Shown: positions 1 to 9,288, counted from the first letter of the stretch. The stretch is 22,894 bases of DNA from Chara braunii (GCA_003427395.1 BFEA01000262.1:549984-572877); one strand, 5' to 3'. Made by a program: numbers and translations. The notes: generated by a model from the letters alone, not told the origin.

Positions 1-49
<49 letters not shown>
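1..49. repeat. (TC)n microsatellite at window edge
   Basis: Uninterrupted TC dinucleotides run from the first base; the array probably continues outside the window. Any protein read through it is an artefact of the repeat. Confidence 0.97.
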
Positions 50-52
<3 letters not shown>

Positions 53-138
53 GTCAGTGTGGCGATGACGAAATCTGACAGATAGAGAAGGAGCCACCCA
101 CCAGCTTTGACGAACATGTCAATACCTTGAAGAAATAG

Positions 139-158
139 GTGTGTGTGTGTGTGTGTGT
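139..158. repeat. (GT)n microsatellite
   Basis: About ten GT dinucleotides in a row, between unique sequence and a pyrimidine-rich stretch. Confidence 0.9.
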
Positions 159-225
159 TGCTCATTCTATCGATCGAAACACCCTCTCTGTATCTCTTTC
201 TTTCTCTCCCTTCCTCTCTCTCTCT

Positions 226-230
<5 letters not shown>

Positions 231-290
<60 letters not shown>
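231..290. repeat. (CT)n microsatellite
   Basis: Nearly pure CT repeat ending at a GGGGCGCGC junction, which starts the first copy of the diverged module described at 291-962. Confidence 0.95.
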
Positions 291-292
<2 letters not shown>

Positions 293-351
293 GGCGCGCA
301 TCAGATTTTGGTCATCCTAATGATGGAAATCTGTCTCTCTCTATCTCTCTC

Positions 352-356
<5 letters not shown>

Positions 357-415
<59 letters not shown>
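357..415. repeat. (CA)n followed by (CG)n
   Basis: A CA array of roughly 22 units passes directly into about seven CG units. The alternating purine-pyrimidine tract is a classic Z-DNA-prone sequence. Confidence 0.95.
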
Positions 416-603
416 TGATGGAGTGCATATTTCGATGCTGTACTGGAAAATTCGTTCAATTTTCGTCATCCCAGCCAGCGAAGTAGCATGAGGGGCGCGC
501 GTCAGATTTTGGTCATCCTATCAACAGAAATCTCTCTTATATTTTGATGTTCCAGCGTATAATTCATTCGATTTCGCTCATCCCATCCAAGGAAGTAGCA
601 TGA

Positions 604-604
<1 letters not shown>

Positions 605-687
<83 letters not shown>
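605..687. repeat. (CT)n microsatellite
   Basis: About 41 uninterrupted CT units inside the diverged module. Confidence 0.97.
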
Positions 688-690
<3 letters not shown>

Positions 691-823
691 GTTGTCCAAT
701 GCAGATGGATTTGCAATAACTGACAAAGAGAAAGACAGGGAGAGGGAGAGAGAGAGAGAGAGTGTCCGATCATCCCATTCAGCATGAGGGCAGCACGTTA
801 CATTTTGCTCATCCTATCGATGG

Positions 824-825
<2 letters not shown>

Positions 826-854
<29 letters not shown>

Positions 855-908
855 CCCCTGTTGCTGTCCAATGCAGATGGATGTGCACAAGCTGACGAAG
901 AGAAAGAC

Positions 909-962
<54 letters not shown>
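826..962. repeat. (TC)n / (GA)n inverted pair
   Basis: A TC array at 826-855 and a GA array at about 912-962 flank a 56-bp unique core. The two arrays are mutually complementary, so single-stranded DNA or RNA could fold into a long hairpin. Confidence 0.85.
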
Positions 963-967
<5 letters not shown>

Positions 968-1187
968 AAAAAAGGAACAGAAACACAATGGAAAACGGCT
1001 TGGGTGTGACCGCAGAACATGACAAAGAATGTCGCTCCTTCGTCAGCCATTTTGTCCGATCAGTCTCTGCTCGCGGAAGTCTGGTTTCACAACCACACGT
1101 CACATGTCACTGACCACAGCTGGTCTGCAATCGCTCTCCATTCAGCAAATAGTGCTTCCACACGTCTGTCACCCTAAAACACTTTTG

Positions 1188-1347
1188 TCGCCCTCACCTC
1201 CATTCCTCTCTGTCGCCTCCGCTTCGCTTCTTCCACCTCCATCATTTCACGTCGCCACTTCTGTTGCCACCTCCGTTCGTCTCTGTCACGTCCGCTTCGC
1301 TCCTCCCACCTGCTCCCGTCCTTTCCGCTGCAATTTCACGTCGGCAC
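1188..1347. repeat. Imperfect tandem repeat, about 75-85 bp unit, 2 copies
   Basis: Copy one (about 1188-1258) and copy two (about 1263-1347) share blocks such as CTCTGTC, TCCGCTTCGCT and ATTTCACGTCG in the same order. The region is C-rich and shows no convincing exon. The surrounding 1020-1187 holds nothing I can identify. Confidence 0.6.
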
Positions 1348-1452
1348 ACGTGGCTGCCCGTTTTCCCGCCCTCCTCACACGTCGCTCAGCGCTTTCCCAC
1401 GCTGCCCTCCTTTCCGCTACCTCGTCCTGAAGTGCGCGACGATCCAAGTCCA

Positions 1453-1584
1453 CGACAGACTCCTCCTCGGCCCGCGCTGCAGCATTTCTCCCGGCCTGGC
1501 CCCGTGTTCCACCGGTTCGACAGACTCCTCTTTGCCCCCCGCACCAGCATTTCTCCGGCCCTTGCCCTGTGTTCCACCGGTTCG
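1453..1584. repeat. 65-bp tandem repeat, 2 copies
   Basis: CGACAGACTCCTC starts both copies (1453 and 1518), and both end in GTTCCACCGGTTCG. The GC-rich sequence is open in several frames only because stop codons are rare in it. Confidence 0.8.
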
Positions 1585-1700
1585 CCCTCGCCCGCTGCCC
1601 GTGACCGGACCCGCGCGGAGCCGCCCGGTTTCTGTTGGGCCCCACGCAAGGACCGCTATTTGCTTTAGTAGTATAGGGAAGGGCCAAGGTACTTCACCCC

Positions 1701-1812
1701 GTGATGAAAAGCTACAGAGCCCCTTTGATGTCGAAGGCATGCCACATATGCATGCCATCGTTGATGAAAAGCTACAGAGCCCTTTCGTTGTTGAAGGCAT
1801 TCTACGTATCTG
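1701..1812. repeat. 60-bp tandem duplication
   Basis: TGATGAAAAGCTACAGAGCC occurs at 1702 and 1762, and GAAGGCAT follows both copies at the same spacing. The period is 60, a multiple of three, and a minus-strand frame stays open through it, but that frame then runs into the GTT array and has no recognisable domain. Confidence 0.85.
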
Positions 1813-2076
1813 TGTCTCCTAACCGCCTTAAAGTTTGAACAGGGCCAAGTTACATCTACGGCGAAGGGTAACTTGAACTTGTGGGCTTGGTGAAGATACC
1901 GCACTTCATCTGCATCAGTCTCACCACCTTCAATCCTCCTTTTTTGTGACAGGGCTAGGCAAGTAGATTGACAAGTCCAAGCTTGACGAGTGACCTGAAC
2001 GGGAAGGAAAGCCATTAGAGAATGAAATCTCAGGAACAGAGCCTTAGTTGCTGTTGCGATGGTGTTCTTGCGATCA

Positions 2077-2300
2077 TTGCATTGCGTTGTTGTCGTTGTC
2101 GTCGTCGTCGTCGTTGTTGTTGTCGTTGTTGTTGTTGTCGTTGTTGTTGTTGTCGTTGTTGTTGTTGTCGTTGTTGTTGTCGTTGTTGTTGTCGTTGTTG
2201 TTGTCGTCGCCGCCGTCGTCGTCGCCGTCGCCGCCCCCGCCGCCGCCGTCATTGTCGTCCTCGTCGTCATCGTCGTCGTCGTTGCTGCTGCTGCTGCTGA
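2077..2300. repeat. GTT/GTC trinucleotide array with higher-order pattern
   Basis: Runs of GTT are interrupted by GTC at regular steps, giving a 12-15 bp higher-order unit, then degenerate into GCC/GTC and GCT. It lies just upstream of the first candidate exon, so it is probably intronic. Long open frames here (poly-Val, poly-Cys/Arg, poly-Thr, poly-Asn/Asp) are by-products of the repeat. Confidence 0.95.
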
Positions 2301-2471
2301 TAACCCTAAACCAGGGTTTCACCTATGCAGCAAAAGGTGGTGGATGTTCCCTGTTGAGCACTTGTAGTGCTGAAGTTGGTTATGGTGGTGATGCTGGTGA
2401 TGGTGGTGCTGATCTGCGGTGTGCTGTTGTTGCTGTTCTTCACTGTTGTTTATCACCGGTGTAACATGCAG

Positions 2472-2730
2472 TTGGCAAGATTATGTTCTGGATTGCATCT
2501 TGGCTGGGCACGACAATCCATTTGCGGATGCATGCATCAATACTGCCAGAAGGTGGAGGGGAGGGGTTGTATCGCCGCCTGAAGGAATGGAGGGGAGGGA
2601 AGAGGGGGTGAAACAGGAGGATGCAGCAGAAGATTTAGATAATGTCCCGCTTTCTCTTATCGCGGCAGCAGAATCAGATCTGGATAGCCTTCATCGGTTG
2701 TGCATCACGGAAACAACTTTGAGTGGGTGG
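2472..2730 (+). CDS. Candidate exon 1 (in window) of an unidentified split gene
   Basis: The exon lies between an acceptor-like ACATGCAG and a donor-like TGG|GTATGT. It enters in phase 2, leaves in phase 0 and encodes about 86 residues. The start reads WQDYVLDCILAGHDNPFADA, followed by a short basic stretch (TARRWRG), a Glu/Asp-rich segment (EEGVKQEDAAEDLDNVP) and a Ser/Leu segment ending TTLSGW. The composition is protein-like and unlike the flanking simple repeats. I do not recognise the family. Upstream exon(s) should exist because the first codon is split, but I could not identify one among the repeats at 1-2471. The next exon (4727) begins in the matching phase, which supports the joined model. 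Confidence 0.55.
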
Positions 2731-2957
2731 GTATGTGTCAGTGGACTCAGTACTTGCAAGTGCATTTCTCCGAAAAATGGTACAAATGGTGGTGACCATT
2801 CGTATGATTTTATGGTTTTTTTTTGTTCTTTTTCTTTTTCTTTGTTCTCTATGCTCAATCACATCAAAGGATGTTTACAAATTATGCAAACAAGTCAGAG
2901 GCGCGGCAGGTCGAGCGTCCAGAGGGAGGGACACACTCATGTTTCTCGCCCTCTTCT

Positions 2958-3034
<77 letters not shown>
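2958..3034. repeat. (TC)n followed by (CA)n
   Basis: About eleven TC units pass directly into about 27 CA units, ending at ATATGTG. Confidence 0.97.
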
Positions 3035-3036
<2 letters not shown>

Positions 3037-3840
3037 GTGATGCGGCGGTCCAAATGACCCCGCAAGAGGAAAAAGGCCCAAAAAACACAGCACGATGTGG
3101 GACAGTTGTGGGGTGGGGCGTAGTATGCGGACCGGGTGGCACAATGCGTGCTGAAGTGTAGGTGGCTGATGCAACGTGAGGGCCAACTTCCCCTCCCCCC
3201 CAACAAAAAAAAACAAGAAAAAGAAAGAAAGTCCAGCGGATGTGGCTGAACAGTACACCAATCAAGCTTGGATACAGAGGCCCCAGGTCGAATCCTACGA
3301 AGAAAGGGTCGGGGTCTTCTGACGGGTTTGGGAAAAAAAAAGAAAAAAAAAGGTGGGCATTCACACCACCACTATTTGGCAAAGAGGATTGCAATAAGTG
3401 GCTGAATCTGGGCATGTTCCACACACAGATGCAGAAACGCAGATCAATCACAGTTTTTTGCACCTCTCCACAAACACGTCCATCTGGCCCTTATATGTCA
3501 CTGACCCCATTCAGAGCCCGAACTTGGTGGATGTGGCCACTATTGCTTCCAGAAAAAAAGAGGACAAGTCGTCGTGCGAATATGCGGCTTTGTCCAGTAC
3601 TTTCGATATGCAGAAAATACAAAAATCATGTTGGTGTATCCTTCCATGTTGTTGTGGAATATTCACCCTCGTTTTGCACATGTCGAGAGTAGTGGAAAGT
3701 AGTTGTAGTGGTGAGTCTGGTGACCGAATGGTTATCAATCTGCTCTTCAAATAATTCAGTACTGAAAAAAATTATTGACGAATGAAGGTGCTTGTACAAA
3801 CCAGGGAAGGTACTCAGCCCTGCAATTTCTGAAATGAATA

Positions 3841-4289
3841 TGGCCTTAAATATGGTCAGATGCGGTCAAGAAAATTCCCGTGTGAGTATGCTCTTAAACC
3901 ACCAGTATTTCCTAGAGTCGTGCCCATTAAAGCGCCACAATTTTAGGAAACGTACGGGCTAGTACATGAGCAATCAAATTCATCCGACCGGAAACGTTTC
4001 TACTCTATTTTTTTCCGCGGCTGATAACTGGGCCAAGTACTGATGGTTTAACAGGGTCTCTTCAAATATGTTCAGACTCTTCAGAGTCTTCAGAAAAATT
4101 CAGACCTGTGCTTTCTTGACTGAACCCGGATTTCTTTCTGCTCAGATACATCCAGGATAGTTAGAGTGTGCAGGCTCGTAATTGAACCTCCTCCAGTATT
4201 TTCAAACCTGTCTCTCCTAGACTGAATCTGACCTTAATTGTGCTCAGATACGTCCAGGAAAGTTGGAGTGTGAGTATGCTCTTAAAAGG
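3841..4289. repeat. Diverged interspersed repeat, three copies
   Basis: A core like CTCAGATACGTCCAGGAAAG followed by GAGTGTGAGTATGCTCTTAAA occurs at 3841-3898, about 4140-4186 and 4229-4286. The last two copies share extra upstream sequence (ACCTGTnnTnTCnTnGACTGAA), giving a local period near 100 bp. No reading frame is conserved. Confidence 0.7.
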
Positions 4290-4558
4290 GTATCTTCAAA
4301 TCTGTTGTTCATTTTGCTCCCCCCGCGTATCTACTATCTCAGGAGTCAAGACGCCACTTTCTGAAGCATGCCTTTCTCTTTGAGCTCCCCATTGTGGATG
4401 GCCGCCGCCTTGTTTGCCGCTCTTCGCTGAGTCTCCTCCCTCCTCCCCCTCGGTCCATTTTTTCGCTCCTTTCTATTCAAGGGGGAGGGAACGGAGGGCC
4501 CCTTCCCCTCGCTCCTATTGCCATATTATATGTTTCGCGCCCCCCCCCCCTTTCTAAT

Positions 4559-4610
4559 CATGGTAATCTTCTCTCTATTGTTCCCAATTTTGATGGATGT
4601 CTCAAAGGAC
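4559..4610 (-). pseudogene. U6 snRNA pseudogene fragment (5' half)
   Basis: On the minus strand the sequence begins GTCCTTTGAGACATCCATC and continues through AAAATTGGGAACAATAGAG to AGAAGATTACCATG. This follows the conserved U6 order: 5' stem-loop, ACATCCG region, ACAGAGA box, AGC region. The ACAGAGA box reads ATAGAGAGA and the AGC triad reads ACC, so both spliceosome-critical elements are altered. The 3' stem-loop is absent. It is a truncated, non-functional copy. Confidence 0.8.
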
Positions 4611-4726
4611 ACCATATATATACTTTTTTTCATTTATTAATCAGGCTTAATGATATTTATTTATTAACAGGGCATTTGTGTTGCCTGTCTGTTGGGGGGC
4701 TGTGGCGGCTGTTTCTCCTCTCCCAG

Positions 4727-4922
4727 GTGTGTGATGTTGCAGAAATGAAGCCAGAGTGGCGAGCAGCTGCAGCGACCAACCTTGCAATGAGACAGAATGG
4801 TAGCAAAGCATCCAGCGGGAATTCCACAGTGCAGCAGGACACTCAGCTTATGCCGGAATCACCATGGAGAAAATTCGGATTTGAGCTGAGCAGAGCTGAT
4901 CCTTCTGCTATATCGCCTGCTG
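4727..4922 (+). CDS. Candidate exon 2 of the unidentified split gene
   Basis: The acceptor is a strong polypyrimidine tract ending CTCTCCCAG; the donor is CTG|GTATGT. It enters in phase 0, matching the exit of the preceding exon, and leaves in phase 1. The 65 codons begin VCDVAEMKPEWRAAAATN and include the polar segment MRQNGSKASSGNSTVQQ and then ESPWRKFGFELSRADPSA. Downstream the same frame runs into a polypyrimidine repeat, so the long apparent reading frame beyond 4922 is not coding. An alternative acceptor (GTTGCAG, 14 nt later) would break the phase. Family not recognised. Confidence 0.6.
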
Positions 4923-4965
4923 GTATGTGTCCAACGACTTCCTTGAGAGAGTTTAATCGACCTCC

Positions 4966-5285
4966 TCCTCTTCCTCCTCTGTGCCATGTCTTCCTATGCC
5001 ATGTCCTCCTCCTCCTCCTCTTCCTTCTTCTTCTTCCACTTCTTCTTCCACTTCTTCTTCCACTTCTTCTTCTTCCTCTTCTTCTTCTTCTTTCTTCTTT
5101 CTTCTTCTTCTTCTTCTTCTTCTTCTTCTTCTTCTTCTTCCGTCTGTCGTCCTCCGTCGCCGCCTCCTTCCTCTTTCCCACCTCCTCGACCTTTTCCTCT
5201 GCCTCCTCCTGTGCCTCCTCCTCTGCCTCCTTCTCTACCTTCTCATCTTCCTTGTCCTCTCCCTCCTGCTGTGCCTTCTGCTTTA
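4966..5285. repeat. Polypyrimidine CTC/CTT array
   Basis: About 320 bases are almost purely C and T on the + strand, mainly CTC, CTT and CCT triplets. It starts about 45 bases after the exon 2 donor. Mirror symmetry in such tracts favours triplex DNA. Poly-Ser/Leu/Phe and poly-Lys/Glu frames here are repeat artefacts. Confidence 0.95.
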
Positions 5286-5846
5286 TGATTTTTTTTACTG
5301 AATTTGGCATGCAATAACCCATGCCATATGTCTCGTGGAAAGACTGCGGGCCAACTCGGCCGCCCTCAGCCCAGGCCGAAACGGGGCCAAAAAGGACCCC
5401 AAACAAAGACTCAGGGCCTGGACGTGTGACAGTTGACTTTGGTCAACTGTCGTGACCCCAACAGTCAAAGTCCAAAGGTACCTAGCCCAGGCCACTGGTC
5501 AAGCACACACACTTGTTTGTATGCAGGTACCCAGACAGCATCAGGTCCAAGGGAGAAGTCTGCAACTGTACAATCCGGGCCCTCAGCTGTGAGTCAATCT
5601 GGACGACTGTGGGGAAAACACCTGAGGCCGGACAGCCTCGACAACTGTTACTTAGGCTGGCCTTGAGTGAGTCAAGCATTCAGTCTTGCTATGCTGCTTT
5701 GACGCTGGCTCGACTTTGACTAGACGCTGGCATTATGCTGGCTCGACGCTGGCAAGACGCTGGCTGTGCACTAGCGATGCGGACGACAACACGAGGTGGA
5801 GGCAGCATGCTGGCGCTTTCTGCATTGTGCGCCAGGCTTGCTGAGG
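5286..5846. other. Intronic sequence without a supported gene
   Basis: Unique sequence. Near 5700-5765 the motif GACGCTGGC and close variants recur (TTGACGCTGGCTCGAC, AGACGCTGGC and similar). A short exon-like segment at 5527-5588 is discussed among the rejected items because its phase does not fit. Confidence 0.5.
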
Positions 5847-6150
5847 TGGCATGCTGATGTGGTGCTACCTCTGGTCTACATTGCATGCTGCTGTGGCGCT
5901 ACCTCTGGTCTACATTGCATGCTGATGTGGCGCTACCTCTGGTCTACATTTCATGTTGATGTGGCGCTACCTCTGGTCTAGATTGCATGCTGATGTGGCG
6001 CTACCTCTGGTCCACATTGCATGTTGATGTGGCGCTACCTCTGGTCTACATTGCATGCTGATGTGGTGCTACCTCTGGTCTACATTGCATGCTGATGTGG
6101 CGATGCCTCTGGTTTGCAGTGCATGCTGATGTGGCGCTACCACTTGTCTA
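5847..6150. repeat. 34-bp minisatellite, about 9 copies
   Basis: Copies start at 5847, 5881, 5915, 5949, 5983, 6017, 6051, 6085 and 6119, exactly 34 bases apart. The consensus contains TTGCATGCTGATGTGGCG and then CTACCTCTGGTCTACA. Two shorter degenerate copies follow to about 6200. The period is not a multiple of three, so frames through it are not coding. Each unit carries the palindrome GCATGC. Confidence 0.97.
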
Positions 6151-6199
6151 CATTCTGATGTGGCGCTGCCTCTGGTCTCCATTGATGATGTGGCATATG

Positions 6200-7174
6200 C
6201 CACCTGTTTCGACTGCTGACGTGGCATTGTCCACGCTGTCTACATGATGTGACTGGTTGCAAGGAGGAGGAAGATCGGGATCTGTGGATGAAGGAGGTCG
6301 GGTACTCACCTGAGGTTGACGTCGTCACTGGAATCTGCATGTCTTCATGGTCTTCACGAGATAAAGTGCCACGTGGCACTATTGTGTGTGATCTGGAATA
6401 TACTTATTATCATTGTTGACGTGGAGAGGGAAGAAGCCCGGAGAAGGAGAGGGGTCTGAGGGGATTATTTCTGTGTGATCTTTTTTCATCTTCTCCTTTG
6501 TCTGTTCCCGCTCCACTCTCTTCTTTTGATGGTGATGAGATACTGTTTGAGATATCACTTCACGATTTGGAGACTTTGATGCAGATAATGAGATTACTGA
6601 TGTTTGACGACTTCTGAGTATCTGCCAGACTGGGTTCAGTACAGGCACTTAGGACCTTTTTTTTTGGGGTGTTGTTGGCATGTCGTCCATGACTCGATTG
6701 AATGTATGGGTTCTGTGAAGGTAATGTAGACACAACTATAGTGTCAGGTACAGAAATGATGAGCATGTTATCTTATCTCTTTGCATGGTTGGGAGAGGAG
6801 GGGACAAAGGTGGTATCGTTCATTTTGTTGTTGCATCTTGGTTTTGGGATTGAATTTCGCTTCCAGAACGCTCTTTCTGCTCTTGCGATCATCTGAGGCT
6901 CGTTCCGAAATTGTCCGCACTGACATGTCTAACAAGTGAACAACACAAGTGGTAGATTTGTTATAGATGGCTGTCAATTGTTATCAAATTATCAATACAT
7001 TCTGTGAGCTTGTTTACGCACGGGCAACGGGCAATTGTGTTAGTTGTTTGATTGTAAGCAGCCGGGTTGCTGTTCAGCGGAAAGATTGGTTAGGTCTCCG
7101 ACAGAAAAGCTGTTTAACACTCTCTCTCTGTTTTTTATTTTTATTTTTATGAACACACTCTTTTCGTTGAATGT
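6200..7174. other. Intronic sequence, nothing identified
   Basis: AT-rich unique sequence on both strands with only short open frames of unremarkable composition. I see no RNA gene, repeat array or transposon end. Confidence 0.5.
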
Positions 7175-7295
7175 CTAACAATTGTATCAATCGGCAAGAT
7201 TGGCTCGAACGGCCAACACAATTGTATTGATCAGGGGCAAGCCTGAATCAAACGGCCAACAATTGTGTCGATCGGCGAGACTGGCTCGAAGTTTA
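7175..7295. repeat. Tandem repeat, about 40 bp unit, 3 copies
   Basis: CTAACAATTGTATCAATCGG, CAACACAATTGTATTGATCA and CAACAATTGTGTCGATCGG start the three copies (7175, 7214 and 7257). They are followed by variants of CAAGATTGGCTCGAACGGC. Confidence 0.75.
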
Positions 7296-7523
7296 CGTGC
7301 GAGATTGTTGGACACACCAGATTGTCAGTTGTTCGACGCATCACCAATGGAGAGACACATATTAACTTTCAGGGCGTCTTGTCTAACGTGCCTTCGCACA
7401 TCATAACATAGTTCTTTTCGCGCGGTAGGACGGAAAGGGGTTCTCTTGGCTTTTGCCAGCTGTAGGAGTTTTTGTCTGTCCAGTGACCTCTTCCTCCCTG
7501 GTGCCGGTCTTCTCCTCACGGAA

Positions 7524-7631
7524 GAAAAGGGGTGTGTGTGCCTATTGCATTTACGAGCTCGTTTGAGAGAAGAGCCCGGGCTTATTTCAGATAAGCTTTG
7601 GAAAAGGGGTGTGTGTGCCTATTGCATTTAC
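7524..7631. repeat. 31-bp exact direct repeat, spacing 77
   Basis: The 31 bases starting GAAAAGGGGTGTGTGTGCCT and ending TTGCATTTAC occur identically at 7524-7554 and 7601-7631. The second copy lies about 57 bases upstream of the exon 3 acceptor. A small hairpin GCTTAT-TTCAG-ATAAGC sits between the copies. Confidence 0.9.
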
Positions 7632-7688
7632 TGGTGACGTCTTGACATTGCTACAGCTGTCTGTTTTCTGCATCTGACTGATTGCCAG

Positions 7689-7862
7689 ATCCTTCAATGA
7701 TGGAGCAGAATCCAATGGCTGGGATAAGCTCTGAAGATGACAGTTCCAGGGACACGGAAGACACGGAAAGCCACACAAATCACAGCAGGAATGGCAGTGT
7801 GTGCAGGGACCGAAGGCCGGAGTCAAGAACTGCAGACTCCTCACTCAAGGTAACAGTGGCAG
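7689..7862 (+). CDS. Candidate exon 3 of the unidentified split gene
   Basis: The acceptor is GACTGATTGCCAG and the preferred donor is GGCAG|GTAATT at 7862/7863. It enters in phase 1, exactly completing the Asp codon begun by the last base of exon 2, and leaves in phase 1. It encodes about 58 residues: DPSMMEQNPMAGIS, then a strongly acidic and Ser-rich, probably disordered stretch (SEDDSSRDTEDTESHTNHS), then a basic part ending SSLKVTVA. A second possible donor, CAAG|GTAACA at 7849/7850, leaves in phase 0 and would not fit the best acceptor of the next exon. Family not recognised. Confidence 0.55.
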
Positions 7863-7975
7863 GTAATTTATTTAATACGTTCACACTTGGTTTCGTGGCC
7901 GTTTTCTCTCCTTAATGACGATCTCTTCACGGGGACGGCGGGACAATGCCTGCTAACGCACTACCATCTTCACCC

Positions 7976-8225
7976 GAACGTAACGCATATGCGCCGTAAA
8001 CGAATATAGGACCCATAGGTTGCTTTCTATTCGAATACGACGCACATGCGTACTGTTCAAAGAGCTCTGATTGTCGAATACGATTCATGCATGTTCGATT
8101 CAAATTTTTTAATTTTTTGAAAACTCGAATACAACGCATCTGCCTTATGTTCTGGGGAAGATGGGAGTATGGTATCTTGAGACGAAGGGATGCTGCGTTG
8201 CTGCTACGAGCTGAACGCATGAAAG
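7976..8225. repeat. Recurring TCGAATACnACGCAT motif
   Basis: Related words occur at about 7976 (CGAACGTAACGCATATGCG), 8033 (TCGAATACGACGCACATGCG), 8075 (TCGAATACGATTCATGCATG), 8127 (TCGAATACAACGCATCTGCC) and 8213 (GAACGCATGAA). The spacing is about 40-90 bases. No function is evident. Confidence 0.55.
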
Positions 8226-8316
8226 CTGCACGAGCTCCCGTCTTCACCCAAATGGAACGCCCGACATGGTTTGCATACCTGCCTACCGCCGACCCCGACC
8301 GCCGACCGTTTTGGAG

Positions 8317-8733
8317 AGGACCAGTAGGGCCGACCGGTCACCGGTCTGCCGACCAGTCAGAAAACAGCCATCCACTGATTTTGTTTCAGATCTGAGTTGG
8401 AAGCTGTACTGCGCTTGCTGAGTACAGCCGAAATCTGCTGAGAAAATGGGGGGGTTCCGGGGGGGAGGGGGGGGGGGCTTGTATAGGGGGATATAGGGGG
8501 ATATAGGGGGGTATAGGGGTGGTATAGGGGGTATGGGGTGGGGGGATATGAGGGTGTTGGGGGGCGGTTTGGGGTGTTTGGGGGGTGTATGGGGGTATAT
8601 GGGGCGGGTATGGGGGTGTTGGTGGGGTTTGTTAGGGGTTCTGGACCCTTTTTTTTTTGTTCGGGGTGCCGACGACCCCCGACCAGTAGGTGCCGACCAG
8701 CTGACCGATCGGCGGGTTGGCAGCCGACCAGTC
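8317..8733. repeat. Direct repeats flanking a G-rich block
   Basis: The left repeat (about 8317-8360) and right repeat (about 8687-8733) share GACCAGTAGG, GCCGACC and GCCGACCAGTCA in the same order. The left copy contains the palindrome GACCGGTCACCGGTC. Between them lies the G-rich block described next. Confidence 0.6.
8446..8640 (+). repeat. G-rich degenerate repeat with G-quadruplex potential
   Basis: Dozens of runs of three to eleven G are separated by short TATA, TGT or TAT spacers on the + strand (for example GGGGGATATAGGGGGATATA). The block is strand-asymmetric and ends in a T-run near 8650. Confidence 0.92.
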
Positions 8734-8972
8734 AAGGGTCGCTGACGGTCGGGGTGTGCAACACTGATGCCCGGTCATTATCGCTGTATCTAGAACGTTG
8801 TGTACATTAATTTTGTCTTTTGTATGAATGTCCTGGGAGCAAGGAAGTGGGTTTTTTTTTATGTTTTTCGACGGGATTCGGACTTTGGGTGTTCTATTAT
8901 TTGAACTTATTTATCGTCAATTACAACTTACACAATCGGTCGAAGAAATTAGTAAATTACACCAAAAAAATG

Positions 8973-9012
8973 GAAGAACGCATTGCTAAGCAAACAACCT
9001 TTGGCTGAGGGT
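8973..9012 (+). pseudogene. Possible 5.8S rRNA-derived fragment, copy 1
   Basis: GAAGAACGCATTGC followed by CCTTTGGCTGAGGG resembles two blocks of plant 5.8S rRNA in the right order, with the middle altered. A related fragment lies at 18604-18641. The match is short, so this is a tentative call; the two copies may simply be one unclassified repeat. Confidence 0.35.
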
Positions 9013-9176
9013 CATCTCGACAGGAGGGACAGGCGCGCTCCATCTCAGGGCATACGCACACAAGGACTTCTTCTACTGAGCTCTGGACGTTATTGAGGTC
9101 AAATTCAACCCCATAGGTGAATCCAAGGGGAAAAAGACGCCGGTGTCGTGCTTTTTTTTTTTGGGAGAGAGGGTTT

Positions 9177-9267
9177 GGGAGCGCAGCCCCTTGTCTGGAT
9201 CAACCCGGACATACAGATGCCATCCCGACAGTCAGGATCTAGACTGTTGGGAGCGCAGCCCCTTGTT
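9177..9267. repeat. 20-bp direct repeat, 2 copies
   Basis: TTGGGAGCGCAGCCCCTTGT occurs at about 9176 and 9247. The second copy runs into the 55-bp tandem array. Confidence 0.85.
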
Positions 9268-9288
9268 GCAACTTCGCATCTTTCACAT

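Larger units (their letters stand above)
291..962. repeat. Diverged tandem module with TC and GA flanks, about 3 copies
   Basis: A core like CAGATTTTGGTCATCCTA followed by GGAAATCTCTCT occurs near 301, 504 and 790 (the last diverged to ACATTTTGCTCATCCTATC). A second core, TCCAATGCAGATGGAT, occurs near 697 and 869, each followed by AAGAGAAAGACAGGGAGAG and a GA array. A third, TCATCCCAnCCAnnGAAGTAGCATGAGG, occurs near 466 and 577. Together these define a repeated module whose left part grows into (TC)n and whose right part grows into (GA)n. No coding sense is evident. Confidence 0.75.
2731..4726 (+). other. Intron between candidate exons 1 and 2 (2.0 kb)
   Basis: It starts GTATGT and ends CTCCTCTCCCAG, a good pyrimidine-rich acceptor. 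Contents are a TC/CA microsatellite, a diverged interspersed repeat and a truncated U6 pseudogene. Between 3040 and 3837 I see only A-rich unique sequence without a supported gene. Confidence 0.5.

Noticed and set aside
139-1113. Many Ser/Leu-, Arg/Glu- and Thr/His-rich open frames
   Set aside because: All are translations of TC, GA or CA microsatellites and lack stops only because of the repeat.
1665-2270. 201-codon minus-strand open frame
   Set aside because: Half of it is poly-Thr from the GTT array, and the rest covers a 60-bp tandem duplication with no recognisable domain or splice context.
2300-2317. Interstitial telomere repeat AACCCTAAACC
   Set aside because: It is a single CCCTAAA word that also forms a small palindrome AACCCT...AGGGTT; one copy is expected by chance.
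4394-5317. 307-codon + strand open frame as one gene
   Set aside because: Only the 4727-4922 part looks like protein and is bounded by good splice sites; the rest is polypyrimidine repeat and unrelated upstream sequence.
5527-5588. Possible cassette exon between exons 2 and 3
   Set aside because: It has an acceptor-like TATGCAG and donor GCT|GTGAGT and can follow exon 2, but it leaves in phase 0, and joining to exon 3 would hit a stop within a few codons.
5847-6150. CRISPR-like array
   Set aside because: The units are contiguous with a fixed 34-base period and no variable spacers; this is a minisatellite in a eukaryotic intron.
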